DNA of 64,000 bases from an uncultured Psychroserpens sp. (GTDB lineage Bacteria; Bacteroidota; Bacteroidia; Flavobacteriales; Flavobacteriaceae), in assembly GCF_947501425.1 (NCBI RefSeq), contig NZ_CANMVN010000009.1, positions 124,001 through 188,000 on the forward strand, written 5' to 3'. Every line of letters starts with the position of its first letter. The stretch's first letter is position 1. The notes beneath the pieces were generated by a model. It saw only the letters and a program-made list of their open reading frames with translations, was not told the origin of the DNA and ran no database searches. The position numbers and the translations under genes were made by a program. This document shows positions 42,806 through 51,071 of the stretch, piece by piece.

Positions 42806-43960
42806 TTATGAATTAACGAAATTTATAACTGTAGAGGTAATAAATTCTATTTGATCGTCATCAAGCTCAGTGTGCATAGGCAACGAAATAACTTCTTTAA
42901 CTAACTGATTGGTTACTTTAAAATCGTCTTCATCATATCTTGAATCCATGTACGCTTTTTGACGATGTAATGGAATTGGATAGTACACACCACATGGAAT
43001 TCCTTTCTCATTTAAATGCTTCACTAATGCATCACGATCACTATTTAAAATTCTTAAAGTATATTGATGGAATACATGACAATCACACGTATCACAGATA
43101 CCTGTACAAGTTGTTTTACCAGACGGAACAATAATATTATCCTGTCCTTCAAAAGCTTTATTATAGGCTCTTGCCGCTTGCTGTCTAGCAGCATTATAGG
43201 CATCCAGGTTCTTTAATTTAATATCTAATATAGCTGCCTGAATGGAATCTAATCTCGAATTAACACCAACAACATCATGATGGTAACGTACGTACATTCC
43301 ATGATTAACTATACCTCTAATAGTATGCGCCAAATCATCATCATTTGTAAAAATGGCACCTCCATCTCCGTAGCATCCTAAATTCTTAGACGGAAAAAAT
43401 GATGTTGAAGACACATGACCTATTGTTCCGGCTTTAGCCTTTCTACCATCACTGTAGGTATATGTAGAACCAATGGCCTGTGCATTATCCTCAATAACAA
43501 AGAGATCGTGTGCTTTAGCAATCTCCATAACGGCTTCCATATTAGCACACATTCCGAAGAGATGTACAGGAACAATAGCCTTAGTTTTTGGGGTGATAGC
43601 TTTTTTTATAGCCTCAATATCAATGTTGAATGTCACAGGATCTACATCTACAAGCACAGGTGTTAATTGCAACAATGCAATCACCTCTACAGTCGCAGCA
43701 AATGTAAAATCTGCTGTGATCACCTCATCGCCAGGTTGTAATCCTAATCCCATCATAGCAATTTGCAAGGCATCTGTACCATTAGCACACGGAATGACAT
43801 GCTTAACGCCTAGATAGTTTTCTAAATTTTTCTGAAACTCATGAACCTTAGGTCCATTGATATAAGCGGTAGATTCTAAAACCTCAAGAACCGAGGTATC
43901 TACAGCATCTTTTATTTTACTATATTGACCTTTTAGGTCAACCATTTGAATTTTTTTCAT
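42806..43960 (-). CDS. DegT/DnrJ/EryC1/StrS-family sugar aminotransferase
   Basis: The longer frame starts at 43990, but the ATG at 43960 (MKKIQMVDLKGQYSKIKDAV) is the family start, giving 384 residues. This PLP enzyme transfers an amino group to a nucleotide-linked keto sugar. Typical blocks are 'PCANGTDALQIAMMGLGLQP', 'FVIEDNAQAIGSTY', the PLP lysine in 'TSFFPSKNLGCYGDGGAIFT' and 'CGVYYPIPLHRQKAYMD'. The Cys-rich insert 'CTGICDTCDC' near residue 293 is a curious feature that may bind metal. With galE it points to O-antigen or capsule sugar synthesis. Confidence 0.92.
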   Translation of the reverse strand: MKKIQMVDLKGQYSKIKDAVDTSVLEVLESTAYINGPKVHEFQKNLENYLGVKHVIPCANGTDALQIAMMGLGLQPGDEVITADFTFAATVEVIALLQLTPVLVDVDPVTFNIDIEAIKKAITPKTKAIVPVHLFGMCANMEAVMEIAKAHDLFVIEDNAQAIGSTYTYSDGRKAKAGTIGHVSSTSFFPSKNLGCYGDGGAIFTNDDDLAHTIRGIVNHGMYVRYHHDVVGVNSRLDSIQAAILDIKLKNLDAYNAARQQAARAYNKAFEGQDNIIVPSGKTTCTGICDTCDCHVFHQYTLRILNSDRDALVKHLNEKGIPCGVYYPIPLHRQKAYMDSRYDEDDFKVTNQLVKEVISLPMHTELDDDQIEFITSTVINFVNS

Positions 43961-44048
43961 ACCTGACGAATTTACGAAATTCATTAGCATTAAGCAATGA
44001 AATTATTGTAAAGAACAGTATTTTAGCAACAACTTAATCGTATGTGTA

Positions 44049-45275
44049 TTGTATAATTTAGGAATATATCTACTTTCTTTTATTCTCAAGATTCTGGCAG
44101 TCTTTAATCCTAAGATTAAACTAGGTATTGAAGGCCGAAGTAAAACCTTTGATATACTTGAGAAAAACATTAATGAAACCGATAAGACCATTTGGTTACA
44201 CTGCGCTTCTTTAGGTGAATATGAACAGGGGCTTCCTGTTTTTGAAGTACTACGAGAATACTATCCGAATCATAAAATTGTATTGAGCTTTTTTTCACCT
44301 TCAGGTTATGAGATTAGAAAAGACACTCAAATAGCAGATATCGTTGTATATCTTCCATTAGACACCAAAGCGAATGCCAAACGATTTATAAAACTACTTC
44401 ATCCTGATCTTACAGTTTTCGTTAAATATGACATATGGCCACATGTACTACTGGAATTAAAAGGACAAAAAGGTCGAGCCATTTTGATTTCAGCACTATT
44501 CAGAAAAAACCAATCTTATTTTAAGTTTTACGGTGGAAAACGGAAAAAAGCATTGTTTGCTTTCGAACATATCTTCGTTCAGGACGAATCATCAAAAGCA
44601 TTACTTAACGGAATCAATTACCAATCGGTAACTATTACCGGAGACACGCGCTTTGATCGTGTAACCAATCAATTATCTCAAAACAATACACTGGATTTTA
44701 TTTCAGATTTTAAAGGCGATGCCATTTGCGTGGTCATTGGAAGTTCCTGGCCTGAGGATGAGAACATTCTTATACCTTATATTAACACTCATGCTTCTAA
44801 TAGCTTAAAGTTTATTATTGCTCCACATGAGGTTCATCAAAAACATGTCAATGATATCCATTCACGATTAGAGGTACCGACTGTTTTATTTTCTGAAAAA
44901 GCAACTAAAAATTTAAATGACCATTCTGTATTTGTCATTAATACTATAGGATTATTATCTAAAATCTACAGCTATGCTGACATTGCTTATGTAGGAGGCG
45001 CAATGGGTCAAACAGGCTTACACAATATCTTAGAGCCTGCAGTTTTTGGAGTTCCAATTATAATAGGTGAAAACTATGATAAGTTTCCGGAAGCTTCTGT
45101 TATGATTAAAGAGGCAGGAGTCACTTCAGTAAAAAACCTAAACGACTTAAATACGGTTTTAGATATGCTCATAAACTCGGCTAATTATCGCAAAAACATA
45201 GGTGATAAAAATTCAGAATTTATAAAGAAAAACAAAGGAGCGGTAGTCCAAATAATGGACTACATTCGTATATAG
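44049..45275 (+). CDS. waaA: 3-deoxy-D-manno-octulosonic acid transferase
   Basis: A 408-residue membrane-associated glycosyltransferase that adds Kdo to lipid A. N-terminal hydrophobic anchor residues are 1-20. Conserved blocks are 'IWLHCASLGEYEQGLPVFEV', 'VLSFFSPSGYEIRKDTQIAD', 'KYDIWPHVLLELKGQKGRAI' and 'IAYVGGAMGQTGLHNILEPA'. No ATG exists in this frame; TTG at 44049 is the best start. An out-of-frame ATG at 44042 lies 7 bp upstream, so either a TTG start is used or one base has been lost or gained there. It is divergent from the DegT-type gene. Confidence 0.9.
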   Translation: MYNLGIYLLSFILKILAVFNPKIKLGIEGRSKTFDILEKNINETDKTIWLHCASLGEYEQGLPVFEVLREYYPNHKIVLSFFSPSGYEIRKDTQIADIVVYLPLDTKANAKRFIKLLHPDLTVFVKYDIWPHVLLELKGQKGRAILISALFRKNQSYFKFYGGKRKKALFAFEHIFVQDESSKALLNGINYQSVTITGDTRFDRVTNQLSQNNTLDFISDFKGDAICVVIGSSWPEDENILIPYINTHASNSLKFIIAPHEVHQKHVNDIHSRLEVPTVLFSEKATKNLNDHSVFVINTIGLLSKIYSYADIAYVGGAMGQTGLHNILEPAVFGVPIIIGENYDKFPEASVMIKEAGVTSVKNLNDLNTVLDMLINSANYRKNIGDKNSEFIKKNKGAVVQIMDYIRI

Positions 45276-45383
45276 TGCATTGATTGAATTTTATAAAAAA
45301 TTAATAAATGTTAAATTTTTTAACAAAAATTCAATTTAAGTTACTAATTTCGTGTATTAACAATTAACACTAAAACAATTACA

Positions 45384-45785
45384 ATGAAAAAATTGATTTT
45401 AAACATCGCATTGGTATTGGCACTTGTTGTGTCTGTAACATCATGTAGAGAAACTAAAGAAGGAGCTGAGGATGCAGCAGACAAAGTAGAAAATGCTGCT
45501 GAAGAAGCTGGAGATGCTATCGAAGATGCTGCTGAAGAGGCAGGAGACGCAATAGATGATGCTGCTGAAAACGTTGAAGACGCAGTAGATAACGCAGTCG
45601 AAAATGTTAAAGAAGGCGCTAATGATGCTCTGGATGCTGCTAAAGAGGGAACAGACAAAGTGAAAGAAGGTGCTGAAAAAGCAATGAACGATGCTAAAGA
45701 TGCGGCTAATGATGCTGCTGAAAAAGCTAAAGAAGAAGGTGCTAAAGTACTGGATAAAGCAGATAAAATGACAAAAGACAACTAA
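45384..45785 (+). CDS. amphipathic Ala/Glu/Lys-repeat lipoprotein
   Basis: A 133-residue lipoprotein precursor with Cys21 at the end of the signal (VVSVTSC). The remaining 110 residues are almost only Ala, Glu, Asp, Lys, Val, Asn and Gly. They form 7- and 11-residue-like repeats such as AEEAGDAIEDAAEEAGDAID and later 'AKEGTDKVKEGAEKAMNDAK'. The first half is acidic and the second half increasingly basic. This resembles LEA-like or apolipoprotein-type amphipathic helices and may stabilise membranes under stress. Low-complexity genes like this are prone to repeat-number change. It has its own terminator. Confidence 0.8.
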   Translation: MKKLILNIALVLALVVSVTSCRETKEGAEDAADKVENAAEEAGDAIEDAAEEAGDAIDDAAENVEDAVDNAVENVKEGANDALDAAKEGTDKVKEGAEKAMNDAKDAANDAAEKAKEEGAKVLDKADKMTKDN

Positions 45786-45807
45786 ACTCCTAGTTGCTTT
45801 TATAGTA

Positions 45808-45839
45808 TAAAGACCTGATTGATTTCAGGTCTTTTTTTG
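45808..45839. terminator. bidirectional intrinsic terminator
   Basis: The stem AAAGACCTGA/TCAGGTCTTT has a 6-nt loop and T-run. It lies between the repeat lipoprotein and the small membrane protein gene on the other strand. Confidence 0.87.
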
Positions 45840-45848
45840 TGCTTATTT

Positions 45849-45983
45849 TTAATCTTCGTTTTCAGATTTATCTTTCGAAAAAAAGATATCGGCTGGTATA
45901 CCAAATATTTTAACGCCTTTAGGAAAAAAGTACGCAAAGATAATTGCCAAGACGATAATGATAAGAATAATAAGGAGTTTCAT
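45849..45983 (-). CDS. 44-residue single-span membrane protein
   Basis: A short ORF of 44 codons with ATG start. Residues 1-20 are MKLLIILIIIVLAIIFAYFF, an uninterrupted membrane helix. They are followed by a short cytoplasmic or periplasmic tail (PKGVKIFGIPADIFF) and a charged end (KDKSENED). It stops 10 bp before a bidirectional terminator facing it. The composition and placement favour a real gene. The 'P.G.KIFGIPA' segment may be a conserved feature, from uncertain memory. The function is unknown. Confidence 0.6.
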   Translation of the reverse strand: MKLLIILIIIVLAIIFAYFFPKGVKIFGIPADIFFSKDKSENED

Positions 45984-46051
45984 ACGCTTATTAGTACGGA
46001 AATAGTATTGAAAGTTACAGGTTAAATAGCAGAACTAAGACAGTATTTAAC

Positions 46052-46270
46052 TGCGTCGAGTCACATATCAACATCTTGAGAAAAGCCGATTCAATACCTT
46101 GAATCGCTTTTTTGTTTTCAAAATGACCTTGAAAACACGTTTTCGGACATTATCTCTAATAGGACTTGACTCCGTCGAGTCCCTTATCAACATCTTGAGT
46201 AAAGCCGATCCAATAGTTTGGATCGCTTTTTTGTTTTCAAAATGACCTTGAAAACACGTTTTCGGACATT
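46052..46270. repeat. two tandem 100-bp repeats with terminator-like hairpins
   Basis: Copies at 46052-46151 and 46171-46270 (period 119 bp) are about 88% identical, with identical last ~45 bp. Each holds a hairpin made of GATTCAA/TTGAATC in copy 1 and a compensated GATCCAA/TTGGATC in copy 2, followed by T6. A second hairpin, GTTTTCAA/TTGAAAAC, follows. They lie downstream of the minus-strand tRNA genes. Confidence 0.75.
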
Positions 46271-46276
46271 TTGAAA

Positions 46277-46309
46277 ACAAAAAAGCCGAAACTCACGTTT
46301 CGGCTTTTC
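46277..46309 (-). terminator. intrinsic terminator of the tRNA unit
   Basis: The stem AAAAGCCGAAAC/GTTTCGGCTTTT has a 4-nt loop. It lies 6 bp beyond the 3' end of tRNA-Leu on the minus strand. Confidence 0.9.
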
Positions 46310-46314
46310 ATCTG

Positions 46315-46398
46315 TACTGAAGACGGGACTTGAACCCGTACGTCCTAATGGACATTGGATTTTAAGTCCAACGTGTCTACCAATTCCACCACTTCAGC
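46315..46398 (-). tRNA. tRNA-Leu (anticodon TAA)
   Basis: An 84-nt type II tRNA with a long variable arm. The acceptor stem is GCTGAAG/CTTCAGT, the anticodon loop CTTAAAA reads TAA, and the T arm is CGGGTTCAAGTCCCG. The CCA end is not encoded. Confidence 0.95.
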
Positions 46399-46420
46399 TT
46401 GGTATATCTTTTAGGTTTAG

Positions 46421-46492
46421 AGCGAAAGACGGGATTTGAACCCGCGACCCTCACCTTGGCAAGGTGATGCTCTACCCCTGAGCTACTTTCGC
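46421..46492 (-). tRNA. tRNA-Gly (anticodon GCC)
   Basis: A 72-nt tRNA with acceptor stem GCGAAAG/CTTTCGC, anticodon GCC in CTTGCCAAG and T arm CGGGTTCAAATCCCG. It lies 22 bp upstream of tRNA-Leu on the same strand, so they form one unit ended by the hairpin at 46277. Confidence 0.95.
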
Positions 46493-46594
46493 ATTATAGC
46501 AATTATTAAAAGAACGTTTTGTTGTAATTGCGAGCGCAAATTTAAGACTTTTCTTAGAAAAGCAAAGCCTTTTTAATAAAAAAATACACTTTTT

Positions 46595-49240
46595 TTATGC
46601 GCGCTTCTTTTTCAATAACATACGCTTAATTTCATTGAGTTTCATCAACGCTTCTACAGGTGTCAATGTATCAATATCAGTATTGACAATCTCGTCTTTT
46701 ATTTGTTCCAGTAATGGATCATCTAAATTGAAGAAACTCAATTGCATCTCATTATTTAAAGTCTTCACCTTATCGGTTAACTCTTCACTGGAGTGCGATT
46801 TCTCTAATTGCTTTAATATTTTATTTGCACGATGTATCACCTGCTGTGGCATACCAGCCATTTTTGCTACATGTATTCCGAAGCTATGCTCACTACCGCC
46901 TTCAACTAACTTTCTAAGAAAAAGCACATTATCTTTCAGTTCTTTTACCGAAACATTGAAATTCTTAATGCGTTCAAAGGTTTCAGACATTTCATTAAGC
47001 TCATGATAGTGCGTAGCAAACAATGTTTTGGCTTTACTTGGATGTTCGTGCAAATACTCACTTATGGCCCAGGCAATAGAGATCCCATCATAGGTACTTG
47101 TACCACGACCGATTTCATCTAGCAATACCAAACTTCGGTCTGAAATATTATTTAATATGGATGCTGTCTCATTCATCTCAACCATAAAAGTAGATTCACC
47201 CATCGAAATATTATCACTGGCTCCTACTCTGGTAAATATCTTATCGGTCAGCCCAATCGTTGCCATTTCCGCAGGAACAAAACTTCCCATTTGAGCTAAA
47301 AGAACAATTAGCGCTGTTTGACGTAAAATAGCCGATTTACCAGACATATTAGGTCCTGTAATCATAATAATCTGCTGCTGTTCTCTATCCAGATACACGT
47401 CATTAGCAATAAAAGGTTCTCCATGTGGTAGTTGCTTTTCAATAACCGGATGCCTTCCGTTTTTGATATCGAGTTCGTAACCTTGAGTAAGTGTTGGTCT
47501 GGTATAATTATTTTCAATAGCTAACTGTGCAAAACCAGTTAAACAATCTACCTGTGCAATCAACGCAGCGTTCTTTTGAACAGGCTTAATGTACTGTCCG
47601 ATCCAATTCACGAGTTCAGCAAATAATTGTTGCTCTATTAACAAAATACGCTCTTCAGCTCCAAGAATCTTAGTTTCATATTCTTTAAGTTCTTCTGTAA
47701 TATAGCGTTCGGCACTTACTAAAGTTTGCTTTCGTATCCATTCTTCAGGAACCTTATCTTTATGAGTATGTCGCACTTCGATATAGTAACCAAACACATT
47801 ATTAGAAGCTATCTTAAGTGAGGTAATTCCTGTACGTTCACTCTCCCGCTCCAGCATTTGATCCAGGTAATCTTTTCCGGAAGCCGATAGATCACGAAGT
47901 TCTTTTAATTCCGAAGAGAAATCGGAAGAAATCGTATTCCCTTTCAAAATATTTACTGGCGCACCTTCATTTAAAGTTGCCTTAATACGTTTTCTTAATT
48001 CATCACAAGCATCCATTTGAGTTCCAAGCTCCTGCAACGCTTTGTTTTTTGTTTGAAGTGCCAGTGCTTTAATTGGAACCAAAGCCTCTAATGCATTCTT
48101 AAGCTGAACTACTTCCCGAGGAGTAATTTTAACAGTTGCAACTTTAGAAATAAGACGTTCTATATCTCCTATTTGTTTTAGTTGATGCTGAAATTTGCTT
48201 AATAATTCTGAATCGGTCTTGACAAATTCAACAACCTCATGACGCTGAGATATGTGCTCCAGATTGACTAAGGGTAAAGCCAACCAACGCTTTAAAAGAC
48301 GTCCACCCATTGGAGAAATAGTCTTGTCGATAATATCTACCAGAGTTACTGCATTCTGGTTGGTTGAATGATACAACTCTAAGTTCTTTATGGTAAAGCG
48401 ATCCATCCAAACATGCTCTCCTTTAGACAGCCGTTGAATAGATGTGATATGCTGTAATTTATGATGCTGAGTTTCTCCTAGATAATGTAATATAGCTCCA
48501 GCAGACACAATACCTTCATAAAGGTCATCTATTCCAAACCCTTTTAAGGATTTCGTATTGAAATGCTTAAGTAAGGTTTCATTGGCATAGTCATCCTGAA
48601 ACACCCAGTCCTCTAAATAAAAGGCATGGAAATCAGCTCCAAAAACCTCATCATAAGTTTTTCGTTTAGGTTTTGATACCAAAACCTCACTTGGTCTAAA
48701 ATTTTGAAGTAATTTATCAATGTACTCTTCGTTGCCTTGAGAAATGAAAAATTCTCCTGTTGAGACATCTAAAAAAGAGACACCAATAGTCTTTATTCCG
48801 AAGTAAACAGCCGCTAAAAAGTTATTAGTTTTAGAATGTAAAATATCGTCATTTAACGCCACACCTGGAGTAACCAGCTCAGTCACACCACGTTTTACAA
48901 TGGTCTTTGTTTGTTTAGGATCTTCAAGTTGATCACAAATAGCTACGCGCTCACCAGCTTTTACTAACTTAGGCAAATACGTATTTAAAGAATGATGCGG
49001 GAAACCAGCCAGTTCGGTTTCGGTTTCACTTCCTGCTCCTCGTTTGGTTAAGATGATATCCAATATTTTAGAGGCCCTCACAGCATCCTGACCAAAAGTT
49101 TCGTAAAAATCACCGACTCTAAATAATAATAACGCATCAGGATATTTCGCCTTGATGGCATTATACTGCTTCATTAACGGTGTCTCCTTTTTTGCTTTTT
49201 TAGCCAATGGTTTATCTTTTTTTAATAGTACTTTTGTCAA
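46595..49240 (-). CDS. mutS: DNA mismatch repair ATPase MutS
   Basis: An 881-residue mismatch-recognition protein. The mismatch wedge motif Phe46-Tyr47-Glu48 is in '[10 protein letters not shown]'. The Walker A is '[19 protein letters not shown]' near residue 634. The signature and Walker B region is '[16 protein letters not shown]' and '[20 protein letters not shown]', followed by the helix-turn-helix and dimerisation region '[12 protein letters not shown]'. An N-terminal Lys-rich extension of about 20 residues precedes the mismatch domain. The C-terminus also ends Lys/Arg-rich (LLKKKRA). It is complete and likely functional. Confidence 0.97.
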   Translation of the reverse strand: MTKVLLKKDKPLAKKAKKETPLMKQYNAIKAKYPDALLLFRVGDFYETFGQDAVRASKILDIILTKRGAGSETETELAGFPHHSLNTYLPKLVKAGERVAICDQLEDPKQTKTIVKRGVTELVTPGVALNDDILHSKTNNFLAAVYFGIKTIGVSFLDVSTGEFFISQGNEEYIDKLLQNFRPSEVLVSKPKRKTYDEVFGADFHAFYLEDWVFQDDYANETLLKHFNTKSLKGFGIDDLYEGIVSAGAILHYLGETQHHKLQHITSIQRLSKGEHVWMDRFTIKNLELYHSTNQNAVTLVDIIDKTISPMGGRLLKRWLALPLVNLEHISQRHEVVEFVKTDSELLSKFQHQLKQIGDIERLISKVATVKITPREVVQLKNALEALVPIKALALQTKNKALQELGTQMDACDELRKRIKATLNEGAPVNILKGNTISSDFSSELKELRDLSASGKDYLDQMLERESERTGITSLKIASNNVFGYYIEVRHTHKDKVPEEWIRKQTLVSAERYITEELKEYETKILGAEERILLIEQQLFAELVNWIGQYIKPVQKNAALIAQVDCLTGFAQLAIENNYTRPTLTQGYELDIKNGRHPVIEKQLPHGEPFIANDVYLDREQQQIIMITGPNMSGKSAILRQTALIVLLAQMGSFVPAEMATIGLTDKIFTRVGASDNISMGESTFMVEMNETASILNNISDRSLVLLDEIGRGTSTYDGISIAWAISEYLHEHPSKAKTLFATHYHELNEMSETFERIKNFNVSVKELKDNVLFLRKLVEGGSEHSFGIHVAKMAGMPQQVIHRANKILKQLEKSHSSEELTDKVKTLNNEMQLSFFNLDDPLLEQIKDEIVNTDIDTLTPVEALMKLNEIKRMLLKKKRA

Positions 49241-49328
49241 AACTGTAAGACTGCTAAAATACTTATAATTTAAAGTTTTATAAAGCTCAAGTCACATAAG
49301 TTATCTACAAAACGTGTAAGATTTTAAC

Positions 49329-49865
49329 ATGCGAAAACTAAAAAACAGCGAACTCGACCGATTGAATGTTGATGAATTCAAGCAGGCAGAAAAAACACCT
49401 GTCATTATCATACTTGATAACATTAGGAGTTTAAATAACATTGGTTCGGTATTTAGAACTAGTGATGCTTTTTTAATTAAGAAAATTTATCTCTGCGGAA
49501 TTACTGCAACACCTCCTCATAATGACATTAGAAAAACAGCTTTGGGAAGTACCGAAACCGTAGATTGGCATTATTCTGAGCATACCATGGATGTGGTAAA
49601 ACATCTACAATCTGAAAACATTAAAGTCATCTCTATCGAACAAGCTGAAAACGCAATCATGCTTAATAACTTTCAACCTGAACCCAACCAAACATACGCT
49701 TTGGTCTTTGGCAACGAGGTGAAAGGCGTGGCACAAGACGTGGTTGATGCTAGTGACCTTGTGATTGAAATCCCACAATATGGAACTAAACATTCTTTAA
49801 ATATCTCTGTGAGTTGTGGTGTTGTGGTTTGGGATGTGTTTTCGAAGTTAGAGGTTAGAGGTTAG
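49329..49865 (+). CDS. SpoU/TrmH-family RNA 2'-O-methyltransferase
   Basis: A 178-residue SPOUT enzyme that methylates ribose in tRNA or rRNA. Motif 1 is 'ILDNIRSLNNIGSVFRTSDA', motif 2 'ALVFGNEVKGVAQDVVDASD' and motif 3 'IPQYGTKHSLNISVSCGVVV'. All three parts of the knotted SAM site are intact. The target cannot be assigned by sequence. The last codons run into a GTTAGAG heptamer repeat (49847-49888), so the C-terminal four or five residues depend on repeat number. It is divergent from mutS. Confidence 0.9.
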   Translation: MRKLKNSELDRLNVDEFKQAEKTPVIIILDNIRSLNNIGSVFRTSDAFLIKKIYLCGITATPPHNDIRKTALGSTETVDWHYSEHTMDVVKHLQSENIKVISIEQAENAIMLNNFQPEPNQTYALVFGNEVKGVAQDVVDASDLVIEIPQYGTKHSLNISVSCGVVVWDVFSKLEVRG

Positions 49866-49888
49866 AGGTTAGAGGTTAGAGGTTAGAA
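49847..49888. repeat. GTTAGAG heptanucleotide tandem repeat
   Basis: Five perfect 7-bp copies (49847-49881) and one imperfect copy. They span the end and stop codon of the SpoU-family gene. A change of one unit shifts the reading frame at the extreme C-terminus. Confidence 0.85.
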
Positions 49889-49961
49889 AGCTTGTTTTTA
49901 TGTTATTTCTATAGAGTACAGCGACGAGAAGTTTCATCCAAATTCAAAAAGAGATTTGACT

Positions 49962-50630
49962 ATGAAAAAAAAGGTGAAAAAACCCTGGCCAACACAAGAC
50001 GTCATGAATCAAATCTATGAACAACATCTTTGGGGTGGTAACGCATTTGATTTTTATTCGGGCGATGGTTCTCATGATCCAAAAATTGTAAAACCGTATT
50101 TGGAGTCTGTTATTTCCTTCTTCGAATTACACAATAATAATCTCACAGTTTGTGATCTAGGTTGTGGCGATTTCAATATTGGGCAACACCTCGTTACCTA
50201 CACAAAAAAATACATAGCTATTGATATTGTAGAGAATCTTATCAAACGAAATAAAACTATATTTAAAGATGAGCGTCTCGAATTTCGTTGTTTAGATGCT
50301 GCTATTGATCAACTTCCAAGTGCAGATTGCATCCTATTAAGACAGGTACTTCAGCACTTGTCTAATTCAGAAATTAAAAATATCGTTGACAAACTCAAAG
50401 CGTTTAAATATATCATTTTGACCGAGCATATTCCCATTGGAGAATTTATACCAAACAAAGATATCATTTCAGGACAAGGCAACAGACTTAAATACCATAG
50501 TGGTGTTGACGTGTTAGCAGATCCATTCAACCTAAACGTTATTGAAAAATCGGTTATAAGTAGTGTTATTCCTGAGGACAATAAAGGTCAGATTGTAACA
50601 ACCTTATTCATCTCAGATAAGGCTGAATAG
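49962..50630 (+). CDS. class I SAM-dependent methyltransferase
   Basis: A 222-residue protein starting at ATG 49962; a TTG two codons earlier is also in frame. The SAM-binding motif I is 'VCDLGCGDFNIGQHL' near residue 65. The acidic loop is 'YIAIDIVENLIKR', and motif IV is 'ADCILLRQVLQHLS'. The N-terminus is basic (MKKKVKKPWPTQDVMNQIYE). The substrate is unknown. Similar stand-alone methyltransferases act on small molecules, lipids or proteins. It has no operon partner. Confidence 0.8.
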   Translation: MKKKVKKPWPTQDVMNQIYEQHLWGGNAFDFYSGDGSHDPKIVKPYLESVISFFELHNNNLTVCDLGCGDFNIGQHLVTYTKKYIAIDIVENLIKRNKTIFKDERLEFRCLDAAIDQLPSADCILLRQVLQHLSNSEIKNIVDKLKAFKYIILTEHIPIGEFIPNKDIISGQGNRLKYHSGVDVLADPFNLNVIEKSVISSVIPEDNKGQIVTTLFISDKAE

Positions 50631-50637
50631 TGATAAG

Positions 50638-51000
50638 CTAATTCAAAATAAAGTGAGCTCTTCTGATTCTTAAAGTATCCTTTACTTCTATTGTTAGATC
50701 AATCTCACTATTTTTTGGATTTTCCGAAGAAAATTTAACTTCAAAAAACTTGTTTAGTACTTTTTTATTTCTACCTATCTTCAATGCTTTGACTCCAGTA
50801 TATCTTTCAGTATTATAATAATATTCATAATGAGCATACTTTGAAGAATACCTTGTAAATGAAATATCATAAACTTTTGCAACTGAAATTGCTCTGTTTT
50901 CTCTTAAGTCATCAACTTCATATATGGCATAAAAAATAGAGAGAATGACAACGATTAAAGCGACAACCTTACCAATAAACAACCCATTACTATCTTTCAA
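50638..51000 (-). CDS. small membrane protein of unknown function
   Basis: A 120-residue protein with one N-terminal transmembrane helix (about residues 9-26, GKVVALIVVILSIFYAIY). The soluble part is beta-rich and about 95 residues long. It is Tyr-rich in the middle (SSKYAHYEYYYNTERYTG) and ends 'VKDTLRIRRAHFILN'. No known domain is recognised. It is convergent with the methyltransferase gene with a 7-bp gap and no clear terminator. It is separated by 71 bp from folK upstream on the same strand. Confidence 0.6.
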   Translation of the reverse strand: MKDSNGLFIGKVVALIVVILSIFYAIYEVDDLRENRAISVAKVYDISFTRYSSKYAHYEYYYNTERYTGVKALKIGRNKKVLNKFFEVKFSSENPKNSEIDLTIEVKDTLRIRRAHFILN

Positions 51001-51071
51001 ATTTCAAACTTTTAAAGATTATTCTCTATACGAAGAGTGACATCACTAAATCTCTCATAATCCATTCTTTT

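Noticed and set aside
45344-45781. 145-codon Ser/Ala-rich ORF on the minus strand
   Set aside because: It is the antisense reading of the low-complexity repeat lipoprotein at 45384-45785. Its composition simply mirrors the Ala/Glu codons.
45819-46025. 68-codon ORF on the plus strand with a hydrophobic start
   Set aside because: It overlaps a terminator and is antisense to the better-supported 44-residue membrane protein.
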